From contig NZ_QYAD01000002.1 of NCBI RefSeq assembly GCF_016758255.1, positions 62,001 through 126,000 of the forward strand: a DNA stretch of 64,000 nt. The letters are read 5' to 3'. This document shows positions 1 to 7,884 of the stretch, piece by piece. The notes under the pieces are model-generated. The model was not told the DNA's origin. It searched no databases and saw nothing but the letters and a program-made list of their open reading frames with translations. The position numbers and the translations under genes were made by a program. The stretch's first letter is position 1, and every line of letters starts with the position of its first letter. Source of the DNA: Leucobacter chromiireducens subsp. chromiireducens. GTDB taxonomy: Bacteria > Actinomycetota > Actinomycetes > Actinomycetales > Microbacteriaceae.

Positions 1-729
1 GGATCCCCACCCCCAAGCGCTGCCCTGCGAGATGCCCAGCAAGAGCGAGAGGAGCGCGATGGTGAGCAGGATGGTGCCCGGCCAGTCGGTGGGGGTGGCG
101 ACCCCGCGCTGCGATGCGGGCACCCACGCGACGAGGAGCGCGATCGAGAGGAGTCCCATGAGCGCGCCCGTGAGGAACAGCCACTGCCAGGACAGGCCTT
201 CGACGATCACGCCGCCGACCACGAGTGCGGCGCCGGCGCCGAGTCCCATCGTGCCGCTCAGGAGGCCGATCGCGCTCCGTTGCGTGCTGCCGTCGGTGTG
301 CCGCCGCACGATGGCAAGCGCGAGCGGGAAGGCGGCCATGCTGGCGCCCTGCAGCACGCGGCCGACGAGCAGGACGGGGAGGGAACCCGCGGTGGCGGCA
401 AGAACAGCGCCCGCGACGAAGAGTGAGAAGGAGACAAGCAGGATCTTGCGGTGCCCATGACGGTCGCCGAGTGAGCCGAGGATCGGGGCGGCGACCGCGC
501 CGCACAGGAGGTAGCTCGTGAGGATCCATCCGGCCACCGAGGGCTCGAGCGCGAACACACGGATGAAGGTCGGGAGCGCGGGGACGAGCAGGGTTTGCAT
601 CATCGAGAAGGTGAGCACCGCGATCGCGAGCGCGAACACGAGGCGACCGGAGTGTGCGGCGGGGCGCGCTGCCTGGGTCGTGGGCAGGGGGACTGGTGCG
701 GTGCTCGGCTGAGATGCGGGGGAGGTCAT
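1..729 (-). CDS. DHA2-type MFS drug efflux transporter, C-terminus cut by window edge
   Basis: An ATG at 729 (minus) opens a frame that runs without a stop to base 1, giving 243 codons, so the C-terminal half lies outside the window. After about 28 Ala/Pro-rich residues come hydrophobic segments typical of the major facilitator superfamily. The loop 2-3 motif GDRHGHRK (about residues 88-95) is the MFS motif A. The segment around GLLSGTMGLGAGAALVVGG matches the antiporter-type fifth helix, which supports proton-driven efflux of a toxic compound. It is divergent from a TetR gene, with a perfect palindrome between them, so it is probably repressed by that TetR. The substrate cannot be told. Confidence 0.85.
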   Translation of the reverse strand, partial: MTSPASQPSTAPVPLPTTQAARPAAHSGRLVFALAIAVLTFSMMQTLLVPALPTFIRVFALEPSVAGWILTSYLLCGAVAAPILGSLGDRHGHRKILLVSFSLFVAGAVLAATAGSLPVLLVGRVLQGASMAAFPLALAIVRRHTDGSTQRSAIGLLSGTMGLGAGAALVVGGVIVEGLSWQWLFLTGALMGLLSIALLVAWVPASQRGVATPTDWPGTILLTIALLSLLLGISQGSAWGWGS

Positions 730-760
730 GCGGCTCGAATCTGTGTGAGGTCAAATCTAT

Positions 761-784
761 TCGGAACGGAATGGTTCGTTCCGA
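761..784. promoter_or_regulatory. Palindromic TetR-type operator
   Basis: Perfect 8-base arms TCGGAACG and CGTTCCGA are separated by 8 bases. The site sits between the divergent MFS gene (start 729) and TetR gene (start 812), in the only AT-richer stretch of that gap. The size and position fit a TetR dimer site that controls both promoters. No binding data are visible. Confidence 0.65.
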
Positions 785-811
785 TAGAAGTGTAAGCGAA
801 GTCCGGGTACC

Positions 812-1561
812 GTGGGAAGGGTGAATCTTCCTGAGTCTGATCCTGCGGAGGCTGGCCCGCTCCGCGGTCGCGCCCGCGAGGCTCGGTCCAACGACGAGTC
901 GATCCTCCGCGCCGCCCGCGAGGTCTTCAGTGAGTGGGGGTGGGGGGCGCCCATGTCGGAGATCGCCGCGCGAGCGGGCGCGGGCGTGGCGAGCATCTAT
1001 CGCCGCTACCCCAGCAAGGTGGAGCTCGTCAACGCGATCCGGGTGCTCTCGCTCGAGGAAATCTGCGCTCTCGCGGAGGCGAGCGCTCAGCTCGGCGGTG
1101 CCGACCCGGCCGCCGCATCACCGGACGTGTCCGCCCGCCCCTCGGTGGTGGGTGTCTTCCTGCGTCGTCAGGTCATTGAGGCGCCCGGCTCGCGCATGCC
1201 CACCTTCGGGCAGCACGTGGGCACGACGCCGGAGATTGATCGGCTCTCGGATCGGCTCCACGCCGCGCTTTCGGAGCTCGTGCGGATTGATCGGGATCGC
1301 GGAGTGATCCCCGCCGACTTTGGCCCCGCCGATGTGATGCTCACCATCACGCACTTGCGGCCGGTGTACGCCGTGCCGCGGGAGCGCGCGAACGAGCTGC
1401 ACCTCCGCCACCTCGATTTCGTGCTCGCCGGCCTGCGCGCGCGTGCCGCCGGGCAGCGTGTGCCGGGTGCCGCTGATCCCGCCGAGCTCGGTGCGCCGAC
1501 CAGCTGGGCTGAGTGGCTGCGGCTGAACAATGACGACGATCGCGAGCAGCCGCGCGGCTAG
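812..1561 (+). CDS. TetR-family regulator of the divergent MFS pump
   Basis: This 249-residue protein has an N-terminal helix-turn-helix at about residues 47-69 (MSEIAARAGAGVASIYRRYP), the typical TetR recognition helix with the SIYRRYPSK ending. The larger C-terminal part would be the ligand and dimer domain. The start used is GTG 812; a second GTG at 821 is in frame, and neither has a well-spaced ribosome site, so the exact start is uncertain. It is divergent from an efflux pump with a shared palindrome, the standard arrangement for a ligand-released repressor. Its stop overlaps the stop region of the convergent zinc-finger gene by four bases. Confidence 0.85.
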   Translation: MGRVNLPESDPAEAGPLRGRAREARSNDESILRAAREVFSEWGWGAPMSEIAARAGAGVASIYRRYPSKVELVNAIRVLSLEEICALAEASAQLGGADPAAASPDVSARPSVVGVFLRRQVIEAPGSRMPTFGQHVGTTPEIDRLSDRLHAALSELVRIDRDRGVIPADFGPADVMLTITHLRPVYAVPRERANELHLRHLDFVLAGLRARAAGQRVPGAADPAELGAPTSWAEWLRLNNDDDREQPRG

Positions 1562-2136
1562 TGCGTGTGCGCGCCGCCCGGTGACCGTCGTTCGGCGCGG
1601 TGCGCGGCGACGCGCGTGCGCGTGGCGCAGCTCGGGGAGCAGAAGCGCTGGGGTGCGCGCCGACCCTCGTCGATGAAGGCGCGCTCGCAGCCCGGGGCCG
1701 CGCACAGGCCCCAGGCGCCGCGCCCGCGCTCGGCGAACCACTGGGCGAGCGAGGCCGCAGCGAGGGATCGGACGAAATCAGCTGCGCTTGACTCGATTGG
1801 GATCGCGGGCCGAGTCGCCCAGCGTCCGTCCGGGAGCTGGGTGAGTTCGGTGGGCGCACCGTGCGCGCGGAGGGCGGCGTTGAGGCTTGCGGCCACCCGC
1901 GCCGGATCGTGCTCCGCATAGATTGCGCGCAGCTCTGCCGTGGCCTCGGCAAGGCGCTCCGCGTGGGCGGCGCGTGCGCCAAGTGCCGCATCGCCGTGGG
2001 CAGCACTCAGCGCCGCCCAGCGAGTCTGCGCCGCGGCTGCGTCGAGCTCGGCCCACGGCTCGTTCACCACAGCCGTGATGAAGCGGAGGCCGAGTGGCCG
2101 GTCGTCGGGTGCGGGGGTTGCGCGGGGAGCTGGCAT
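1558..2136 (-). CDS. ABATE/CGNR zinc-finger protein, putative transcription regulator
   Basis: This 192-residue protein starts near the N-terminus with the ABATE-type pattern (GLRFITAVVNEPW). It ends in a treble-cysteine finger with C145, C150, C166 and C170, in the context CSPSCATRTRVAAHR. That is the CGNR zinc-finger layout, with CATR in place of CGNR. Proteins of this kind are thought to be stress or catabolic regulators that bind DNA through the finger. It is divergent from a flavin monooxygenase with an 8-base-arm palindrome in the gap, so it may control that gene. The ligand is unknown. Confidence 0.8.
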   Translation of the reverse strand: MPAPRATPAPDDRPLGLRFITAVVNEPWAELDAAAAQTRWAALSAAHGDAALGARAAHAERLAEATAELRAIYAEHDPARVAASLNAALRAHGAPTELTQLPDGRWATRPAIPIESSAADFVRSLAAASLAQWFAERGRGAWGLCAAPGCERAFIDEGRRAPQRFCSPSCATRTRVAAHRAERRSPGGAHTH

Positions 2137-2145
2137 GCCCCTAGT

Positions 2146-2174
2146 GTAACGCTATAACAAAGTTTAAGCGTTAC
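2146..2174. promoter_or_regulatory. Palindromic operator between CGNR regulator and flavin monooxygenase
   Basis: Perfect arms GTAACGCT and AGCGTTAC flank a 13-base AT-rich core (2154-2166). The site fills most of the 52-base gap between the two divergent starts and probably overlaps both promoters. Its position makes it the likely binding site of the adjacent CGNR protein or of another regulator. Confidence 0.6.
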
Positions 2175-2188
2175 GAAAGGAGGGTGTG

Positions 2189-3763
2189 ATGACGAAGCCC
2201 TCACCCGAGCGGCCCACGGGCGGCACACTGCACAGCGAGGTACACCGTAACGACGACCTGCACAGCGACGTCCTGATCGTCGGCGGCGGCCCGATCGGTC
2301 TCACCCTTGCCGTGCTGCTTCGCGCGCACGGCGTCACCGTGACCGTCGTCGAGGCGCACACCGCGCTCTCCACTCACCCGAAAGCCCGAGGCATCTCGGC
2401 TCGCTCGATGGAGACCTACCGTTCAGTCGGGCTTGAGCCGGCAATCCGCCAGGCAGCCCTGCCACGCGATGAAATCCGTTTCTTCCGTGGAGACACGCTT
2501 GTCGACCCGCAGTTCAGCCGTTCCGATCCGCCGGCCACGCACGGGAGCGACGCGACCCCGGCGCCCGGTGTGCTCTGCTCGCAGGATGCACTCGAGCCGG
2601 TTCTCCTTGCGGCTGCGCGTGATGCGGGAGCCGACGTGCGATTCGGGCAGCGAGTCACCGATCTGTCGCAGGACCAGGTGGGCGTGAGCGCCGTCGTCGA
2701 GACCGGCGATGGGCAGCGTACGCTGCGCGCGCGAGCACTCATCGGCTGCGATGGCGCAGGGAGCACGGTGCGGCGGGCCGCGGGAATCCCACTTCAGGGA
2801 GAGCGCGGCCTCGCGAGGTTCCTGTCGATTCGCGTCGTCGCTGACCTCACCGAGGTGGTGCGTGATCGGGCAGCGGCCTCCTACTTCCTCACCGGCGGCA
2901 AGGGTGGCTTTCTCGCGGTCGACAACCGCACCAACTGGGTCTACCAATACCCGCTCCCCGAGGGGAACGACGGCACACAGCTCGCGGACGATCCCGCTGC
3001 GCTTGTCCGGCTCGTGCGCGACGCCGCGGGGATCCCGGATCTTGCCGTCGAGGTGCGCGACACGATGGTGTGGCGCATGGACGCGCGCATTGCCGACACG
3101 TACCGCGCGGGCCGCGTGTTTCTTGCGGGCGACGCCGCGCACCAGACCCCGCCCACCGGTGGTCACGGAATGAACGTCGGCATCGGCGATGCCGACACGC
3201 TCGCGTGGCAGCTCGCGGCAGTGCTGCAGGGGGAAGCGGGCGAGGAGCTCCTCGACGCGTACTCGGCCGAGCGTCGCCCAGTGGGCGAGACGATCATCGC
3301 GATCTCGCGCGGCAACTTCGCGGGACAGTATGGGATCGACGACGAGCTGCTGTTGGGCACCCACTACGGCGCTGCCGAGCCGATCGCCGCGGGGGCGTAC
3401 GCGCCGTCCGGCGCCGTCGGCCGCCGCCTGCCGCACGCGAGGATCACCGGAGAGCCGCGCGGGGCTTCAACGCTCGACCTCGTCGCGCGCGACTGGCTGG
3501 TGGTGCTCGCGGACTCACGTGCGAACGGCGCCGCCTGGGCCACAGCGGCTGAGCGCGCCGCGGTCGGATTCACCGCGCTCGCGCAGCCGGAGCAATTCGC
3601 CGAACGCGCCGGACTCGCGGGGCACGCAATGGATGACGCGGTTGGGCTGCTCGTGCGCCCCGATGGACACATCGCCGCTCGTCTGGTGCAACCCGACGAG
3701 ATCACAGCCGCGCTCGCCGCAGCTATGCGGGGCGCACCGACTGGGGCTCCGGCGCGTCCTTGA
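2189..3763 (+). CDS. FAD-dependent aromatic monooxygenase (PheA/TfdB/MhpA type)
   Basis: This is a class A flavoprotein hydroxylase of 524 residues from ATG 2189, which follows the ribosome site AAAGGAGGG. A GTG at 2186 is too close to that site. The Rossmann motif GGGPIG lies at about residues 32-37, the NAD(P)H/FAD-interacting GCDGAGS motif near 186, and the second FAD motif GRVFLAGDAAHQTPPTGG near 305. The length suits the PheA/TfdB family with its thioredoxin-like C-terminal domain. Such enzymes hydroxylate phenols, hydroxyphenylpropionate or polyketides using NAD(P)H and O2. The substrate is not evident. Lying next to the paa operon suggests an aromatic catabolic substrate, but this is inference. 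Confidence 0.85.
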   Translation: MTKPSPERPTGGTLHSEVHRNDDLHSDVLIVGGGPIGLTLAVLLRAHGVTVTVVEAHTALSTHPKARGISARSMETYRSVGLEPAIRQAALPRDEIRFFRGDTLVDPQFSRSDPPATHGSDATPAPGVLCSQDALEPVLLAAARDAGADVRFGQRVTDLSQDQVGVSAVVETGDGQRTLRARALIGCDGAGSTVRRAAGIPLQGERGLARFLSIRVVADLTEVVRDRAAASYFLTGGKGGFLAVDNRTNWVYQYPLPEGNDGTQLADDPAALVRLVRDAAGIPDLAVEVRDTMVWRMDARIADTYRAGRVFLAGDAAHQTPPTGGHGMNVGIGDADTLAWQLAAVLQGEAGEELLDAYSAERRPVGETIIAISRGNFAGQYGIDDELLLGTHYGAAEPIAAGAYAPSGAVGRRLPHARITGEPRGASTLDLVARDWLVVLADSRANGAAWATAAERAAVGFTALAQPEQFAERAGLAGHAMDDAVGLLVRPDGHIAARLVQPDEITAALAAAMRGAPTGAPARP

Positions 3764-4175
3764 TGAGGTTCGTGATGCGAATCGTGCAGCAGCGCCGACC
3801 CTGCTCATCGCTCACGACAATCTCGTGCACGGCGAGCGTGCGGCCGAGGTGCACGGGCGTGCACACTCCGGTCACGTAGCCCTCGGTCGCCGAGCGCGTG
3901 TGCGTCGCATTGATGTCGATGCCCACCGCGAGGCGGCCAGGGCCGGCGTGCAGATTCGCCGCCATTGAGCCGAGTGACTCACCAAGCACCACGTAGGCGC
4001 CGCCGTGGAGAAAGCCGACCGTCTGGCGGTTGCCGCGCACCGGCATGCGTCCAACGGTCCGCTCGACCGTGAATTCCGTGAACTCGATCCCCATCGCCTC
4101 CGCCAGCTCGCCCGAACCATTCGCGGCCACCCAGTTTTCCGCGCCGGGGAGCGCGGTGCCCACGGGCGCGCTCAT
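3723..4175 (-). CDS. Hotdog-fold acyl-CoA thioesterase (PaaI/MenI-like), last gene of paa operon
   Basis: This 150-residue hotdog protein carries the thioesterase signature VGFLHGGAYVVLGESLGS, in which the active-site region contains HGG and a downstream Glu. That pattern resembles the MenI/YdiI/ComA2 branch rather than canonical PaaI. It is the last gene of the minus-strand paaABCDEG unit and overlaps paaG by ATGA. A housekeeping role, releasing CoA from stalled aromatic CoA thioesters, fits the context. Its 3' end overlaps the convergent monooxygenase gene by 41 bases. Confidence 0.8.
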   Translation of the reverse strand: MSAPVGTALPGAENWVAANGSGELAEAMGIEFTEFTVERTVGRMPVRGNRQTVGFLHGGAYVVLGESLGSMAANLHAGPGRLAVGIDINATHTRSATEGYVTGVCTPVHLGRTLAVHEIVVSDEQGRRCCTIRITNLIKDAPEPQSVRPA

Positions 4176-5011
4176 GCGCCGACCCCGTTGCCTGATGCGG
4201 CTGCGTTTCCCGATGCAGGCACGCCGTGGAACACGGGGCGGCGCTTCTCCTGGAACGCGGCGAAGCCCTCGCGGTAGTCATCCGTGTCGCAGAGCGCCGC
4301 CTGCGCGCGGTTCTCCGCAGACATCGACTCCCAGAGGCCGACGCGCTCATCGCGCAGCTGTCGCACGAGCTGCTTCGAAGCGCGGAACGCCTCGGTGGCG
4401 CCCGTCGCCGCGGTCGCCGCGACGGCGCGGGTGCGCTCGAGCACCTCATCGTCGGGGAACGACTGCGAGAAGAGTCCGGCCGCCACCGCCTCAGCGCCGC
4501 TCATGAGTCGACCCGTGAAGATCAGGTCGAGCGTGCGGTGCGCGCCGAGCCGCTCAACAAACAGTGCGTGGCCGCCAGAGTCGAGCGTTGCGCCGAGGTT
4601 TGCGAACGGGCTGCCGATCTTGGCGCTCTCCGCGACGTAGACGACATCGCTCGCAATGAGCAGGCCGAGCCCCACGCCGAGGCAGGCGCCGTGCGCCACC
4701 GCAAATGTGGGAGCGGGGAACTCGCTCATCCGCTGGAGGAGTGGCTGCACCCGGCCCTCCAGGTAACCGATCACATCGTCATTTCGCGGATCGACCCCCG
4801 AGATGTCGCGGCCCGCGCTGAACGCGCGCCCCTCGCCTCGCAGCACGAGCGCGCGAACGCCCGCCTGCTCAGCCTGCGCGTACGCCGCCGACAACTCGTC
4901 AAGCATCGCCGGGCTCAGCGCATTGAGACGCTCGGGTGCGCTCAGGGTGATCTCCGCGACGCCATCGGCGATCGCGAGGGTGACTTCAGGGGGAGCTGTT
5001 TCGCTCGTCAT
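4172..5011 (-). CDS. paaG: 2-(1,2-epoxy-1,2-dihydrophenyl)acetyl-CoA isomerase (enoyl-CoA hydratase family)
   Basis: This is a crotonase-fold protein of 279 residues. The oxyanion-hole segment HGACLGVGLGLL is followed by GATLDSGGHAL. The Asp of DSGG (about D144) is the catalytic aspartate seen in PaaG isomerases, where hydratases use Glu. PaaG turns the ring epoxide of phenylacetyl-CoA into an oxepin-CoA. The gene follows paaE by 27 bases, has a good ribosome site (GGAAGG) and overlaps the thioesterase gene downstream, so it is cotranscribed with the epoxidase genes. The C-terminal tail is Ala/Gly/Asn rich and poorly conserved. Confidence 0.8.
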   Translation of the reverse strand: MTSETAPPEVTLAIADGVAEITLSAPERLNALSPAMLDELSAAYAQAEQAGVRALVLRGEGRAFSAGRDISGVDPRNDDVIGYLEGRVQPLLQRMSEFPAPTFAVAHGACLGVGLGLLIASDVVYVAESAKIGSPFANLGATLDSGGHALFVERLGAHRTLDLIFTGRLMSGAEAVAAGLFSQSFPDDEVLERTRAVAATAATGATEAFRASKQLVRQLRDERVGLWESMSAENRAQAALCDTDDYREGFAAFQEKRRPVFHGVPASGNAAASGNGVGA

Positions 5012-5038
5012 CGGAATCCTTCCGGGCTCGGCGTGCGG

Positions 5039-6148
5039 TTAGGCGTCGTAGTCGACGACGAGGCGTTCGGACTGCGGATGAGACTGACAGGTGAGCACGT
5101 AGCCGCGCTCTATTTCGTCGGCCTCGAGCGCGTAGTTCTCGGTCATGGAGACCGAGCCCTCGATCACGCGTGCACGGCATGTCCCGCACACACCGCCGGC
5201 GCAGGCGAACGGCACGTCTGGGCGCACACGCAGCGCTGCGTTCAGCACGGTCTCGTTCGCCGCGACCGGGCTCTCGACGGAGGCCGAAGTGCCATCGAGC
5301 GTGAAGTCGATCACCACGGTCTTCTCACCGCTCCGCACCTCAACCGGACGCGCGCGTGGCACCTGGGCGCCCGGCTCGCCGGTAGTGAAGAGTTCGAAGC
5401 GCACATGCGAGCTCGGCACCTCATGCTCGGCGAGCAGATCACGGCAGAGCTGCACCAGATCGAACGGGCCGCACAGCACCCACTCGTCGGCGCGACCCAC
5501 AGGAATCACTTCGCGCAGAATCGTGCGGAGGCGCTCCTCATCGAGGCGGCCCGAGAGGATGGGGGCCGAGCGCTGCTCGCGCGACAGCACATGGTGCAGC
5601 GCGAATCGTTGCGGGTAGCGATCCTTCAAGTCTGCGAGCTCCTCGACAAACATGACGTCGACGGTCGAGCGGTTGGTGAAGAGCAGGTCGAAGCGCGAGG
5701 TGTCGCTCTGCGCGAGCACGCGGTGCGCCATCGTGATGATGGGCGTGATTCCCGACCCCGCAGCAATGCCGACAACGTGTCGGCCGGCAAGCTCATCAAG
5801 GTTCGACGTAAACGCACCCTGCGGCGTCATTACCTGGAGGGTGTCACCCGCCCGCAGCTCATCATTCACCCAGGTGGAGAAGACTCCGCCAAAGTCGCGC
5901 TTCACCGCGACGGAGATCTTCCCGTCGGCGGGCGGGCGGCAGATCGAGTACGAGCGGCGCAGATCCTCGCCGTCGATGGTGGTGCGCAGTGCGAGGTGCT
6001 GCCCCGCGAGGTAGCGGTAGTCTTCCGCGAGCTCCTGCGGCACCTCGAAGGTCACCTCCACGCTGTTCTCGGTGAGGGGGCGAACCTCGGAAACCCGGAG
6101 GTCGTGGAACGTCGCGCGCTTCTTTGCGCCGAGGTTGATGGCGGCCAT
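5039..6148 (-). CDS. paaE: Phenylacetyl-CoA epoxidase reductase subunit PaaE
   Basis: This 369-residue reductase has an N-terminal FAD-binding barrel (RRSYSICRPP is the flavin motif) and a middle NAD(P)H-binding domain (GSGITPIITMAH; VLCGPFDL). At the C-terminus is a plant-type [2Fe-2S] ferredoxin with cysteines at about 316, 321, 324 and 354 (CAGGVCGTC then C). It passes electrons from NADPH to the diiron PaaA. The frame stays open upstream to 6445 through paaD, but ATG 6148, preceded by GAAGGGA, starts the recognisable domain and gives the family length of 350-370 residues. Confidence 0.9.
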   Translation of the reverse strand: MAAINLGAKKRATFHDLRVSEVRPLTENSVEVTFEVPQELAEDYRYLAGQHLALRTTIDGEDLRRSYSICRPPADGKISVAVKRDFGGVFSTWVNDELRAGDTLQVMTPQGAFTSNLDELAGRHVVGIAAGSGITPIITMAHRVLAQSDTSRFDLLFTNRSTVDVMFVEELADLKDRYPQRFALHHVLSREQRSAPILSGRLDEERLRTILREVIPVGRADEWVLCGPFDLVQLCRDLLAEHEVPSSHVRFELFTTGEPGAQVPRARPVEVRSGEKTVVIDFTLDGTSASVESPVAANETVLNAALRVRPDVPFACAGGVCGTCRARVIEGSVSMTENYALEADEIERGYVLTCQSHPQSERLVVDYDA

Positions 6149-6204
6149 GATGGTCCCTTCGTTGGCCGCAGCGCGGAGCGCCGCTGCCGATGAGTCTGGT
6201 GAGC

Positions 6205-6714
6205 CTAGTGGGCTTTGAAGTAGTCGAACGGTTCGAGGCAGGCCTGGCACTCGTACAGCGCCTTGCACGCGGTGGAGCCGAAGCGTGCCACTTCGCGGGT
6301 GCGCGTGGAATGGCAGCGCGGGCACTTCACGGCAAGCTGCAGGCGCACGGGGCCCTCGCCGAGCGCGGAGCGCACGTGCGGGGGAGCGATCCCGTACTCT
6401 TCGAGCTTGCGCTTGCCGGCCTCGCTCATCCAGTCCGTCGTCCACGCCGGTGACAGCGTCGTCGAGACGTCGACCTGCGCGTAGCCCGCCTCACGGAGGC
6501 GGGCGGTCACGTCGTCGCGCATCTGATCGATCGCGGGACACCCCGAGTACGTCGGGGTGAGCACCACCTCGGCGCCCGAGTCGGTGACACGCGCCGCCCG
6601 CAGTACGCCGAGATCTTCGATCGTCAGCACCGGTACCTCTGGGTCCGGTACCTGCGCGGCGATATCCCAGACGCGGGCTGCCGCGGGATCGGCGGGACGC
6701 AGCTCGGTTACCAT
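6205..6714 (-). CDS. paaD: Phenylacetyl-CoA epoxidase assembly protein PaaD (MIP18 family)
   Basis: This 169-residue protein begins with a MIP18/DUF59 domain (PDPEVPVLTIEDLGVLR; TYSGCPAID). It ends in a cysteine cluster (CPRCHS, STACK, ECQAC) characteristic of PaaD. PaaD is required for the epoxidase, probably for Fe-S or diiron-site assembly. The chosen start is ATG 6714, which overlaps the paaC stop; an in-frame GTG at 6744 would add ten residues inside paaC. The very short intergenic distances show it is part of the paaABCDE transcript. Confidence 0.88.
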   Translation of the reverse strand: MVTELRPADPAAARVWDIAAQVPDPEVPVLTIEDLGVLRAARVTDSGAEVVLTPTYSGCPAIDQMRDDVTARLREAGYAQVDVSTTLSPAWTTDWMSEAGKRKLEEYGIAPPHVRSALGEGPVRLQLAVKCPRCHSTRTREVARFGSTACKALYECQACLEPFDYFKAH

Positions 6715-7535
6715 GATGCGCCCGGGTGCCGCCGCGCGAGCCACTGCATCTCCGCGAGAATGTAGCCCATGCGCGTGCTGTGGACGCCTGAGCGGCCGCG
6801 TGCCCGTGCTGGCTTCACATCGGGAACCGCGAGGCCCGCCTCGTCGAACACGGTCTCGACCGCGTGGTCGAATCCGGCGCGCAGCGACGACGGGCGAGGT
6901 GCGATGCCCTCAAGTCGGTCGTTGAGCGGCTCGTCGGTGAAGAGCTCGGTGACGTGCGGCCACACGCGTTCGATCCCGACCACCATGCGTTCGCGCGACA
7001 GCTCCGTGCCGCCCGCGAGGCGCAGCACCCACTGGGCGGCGTGATCGAGATGGTACGCGACCTCGCGCTCGGCCTTCCCCGCAATCGCGCGCAGCGTCGC
7101 ATCGGGGCTGTCGAGCAGCGCGCGGTAGACCTGAATCTGGTAGGCGGAGAACACGAAGAGTCGCGCGATCGTGTCGCCGAAACCACCGTTCGGCTGCTGC
7201 ACGAGCCAGCTCGCGCGGAACTCGGGCTCGTCGCGCCAGTAGGCGAGGTCGTCCTCGGAGCGCTCGCTCGCGGTGCCCGCATAGTGCAGCAGGGCGCGCG
7301 CGTGGCCGAGCAGGTCGAGCGCCACGTTCGCGAGCGCCATGTCTTCCTCGAGCTCGGGTGCGCGGCTGATCCACCACGTGAGCTGCTGTGAGTGGATGAG
7401 TGCGTCGTCGCCGAGCCAGAGCGCGTACTCCGCGACATCGGGCGATGCGGTCGAGCCGTCGCCGGGAAGCTCGTCGGCGAGCCGCAGCTCGTCGACGCTG
7501 ACCGTGCCGTGCTGGGTGTCGAGATCCTGGCTCAC
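6708..7535 (-). CDS. paaC: Phenylacetyl-CoA epoxidase structural subunit PaaC
   Basis: This 275-residue protein has a ferritin-like helical fold with the PaaC signatures YALWLGDDALIHSQQL, ALDLLGHARALL and EREVAYHLDHAAQW. PaaC pairs with PaaA in the hydroxylase core. It keeps the fold but is the non-catalytic partner. It starts with GTG 7535, which overlaps the paaB stop (GTGA), and it overlaps paaD at the other end, a sign of translational coupling. Confidence 0.92.
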   Translation of the reverse strand: MSQDLDTQHGTVSVDELRLADELPGDGSTASPDVAEYALWLGDDALIHSQQLTWWISRAPELEEDMALANVALDLLGHARALLHYAGTASERSEDDLAYWRDEPEFRASWLVQQPNGGFGDTIARLFVFSAYQIQVYRALLDSPDATLRAIAGKAEREVAYHLDHAAQWVLRLAGGTELSRERMVVGIERVWPHVTELFTDEPLNDRLEGIAPRPSSLRAGFDHAVETVFDEAGLAVPDVKPARARGRSGVHSTRMGYILAEMQWLARRHPGASW

Positions 7536-7837
7536 AGGTGCTTCACCCCCTCGGCCACCGTGTAGTAGATGGCGTGGCGGTAGTTCTTGCCGGCGGGCGA
7601 CTCGAAGTACACGCCCTTCGAATCAGGGTCGCTCGTGGTGATCGCCGCGGCCGGCACCACCCAGATCGACACGCCCTCGTTGCGGCGGGTATACAGATCA
7701 CGCGCGTTCCGCAGGGCCATGGCCTCGTCGGGGGCGTGCAAGGATCCGGCGTGCACGTGGCTCAGGCCGCGGTTCGCGCGGATGAACACCTCCCACAGTG
7801 GCCAGGCCTCGGTTCCCATTTCTCCGGGTGTCGACAT
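7532..7837 (-). CDS. paaB: Phenylacetyl-CoA epoxidase subunit PaaB
   Basis: This small 101-residue subunit has the conserved WPLWEVFIRANRGLSHVHAGS block and DLYTRRNEGVSIWVV, the PaaB family hallmark. PaaB bridges PaaA-PaaC heterodimers in the epoxidase complex. ATG 7837 is preceded by AAGGAGA and gives the expected length. An upstream extension to 7951 would read back into paaA and is rejected. Confidence 0.92.
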   Translation of the reverse strand: MSTPGEMGTEAWPLWEVFIRANRGLSHVHAGSLHAPDEAMALRNARDLYTRRNEGVSIWVVPAAAITTSDPDSKGVYFESPAGKNYRHAIYYTVAEGVKHL

Positions 7838-7884
7838 CTTCGTCTCCTTGTCGTGCTGCGTACAGCTGTTGTGCTGCGGAAGAA

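Noticed and set aside
4226-6193. 655-codon plus-strand open frame over paaG and paaE
   Set aside because: It is antisense to two well-supported genes and rich in Arg/His/Ala without motifs.
6149-6445. N-terminal extension of paaE
   Set aside because: It overlaps paaD in another frame; the PaaE family starts at the ATG at 6148, which has its own ribosome site.
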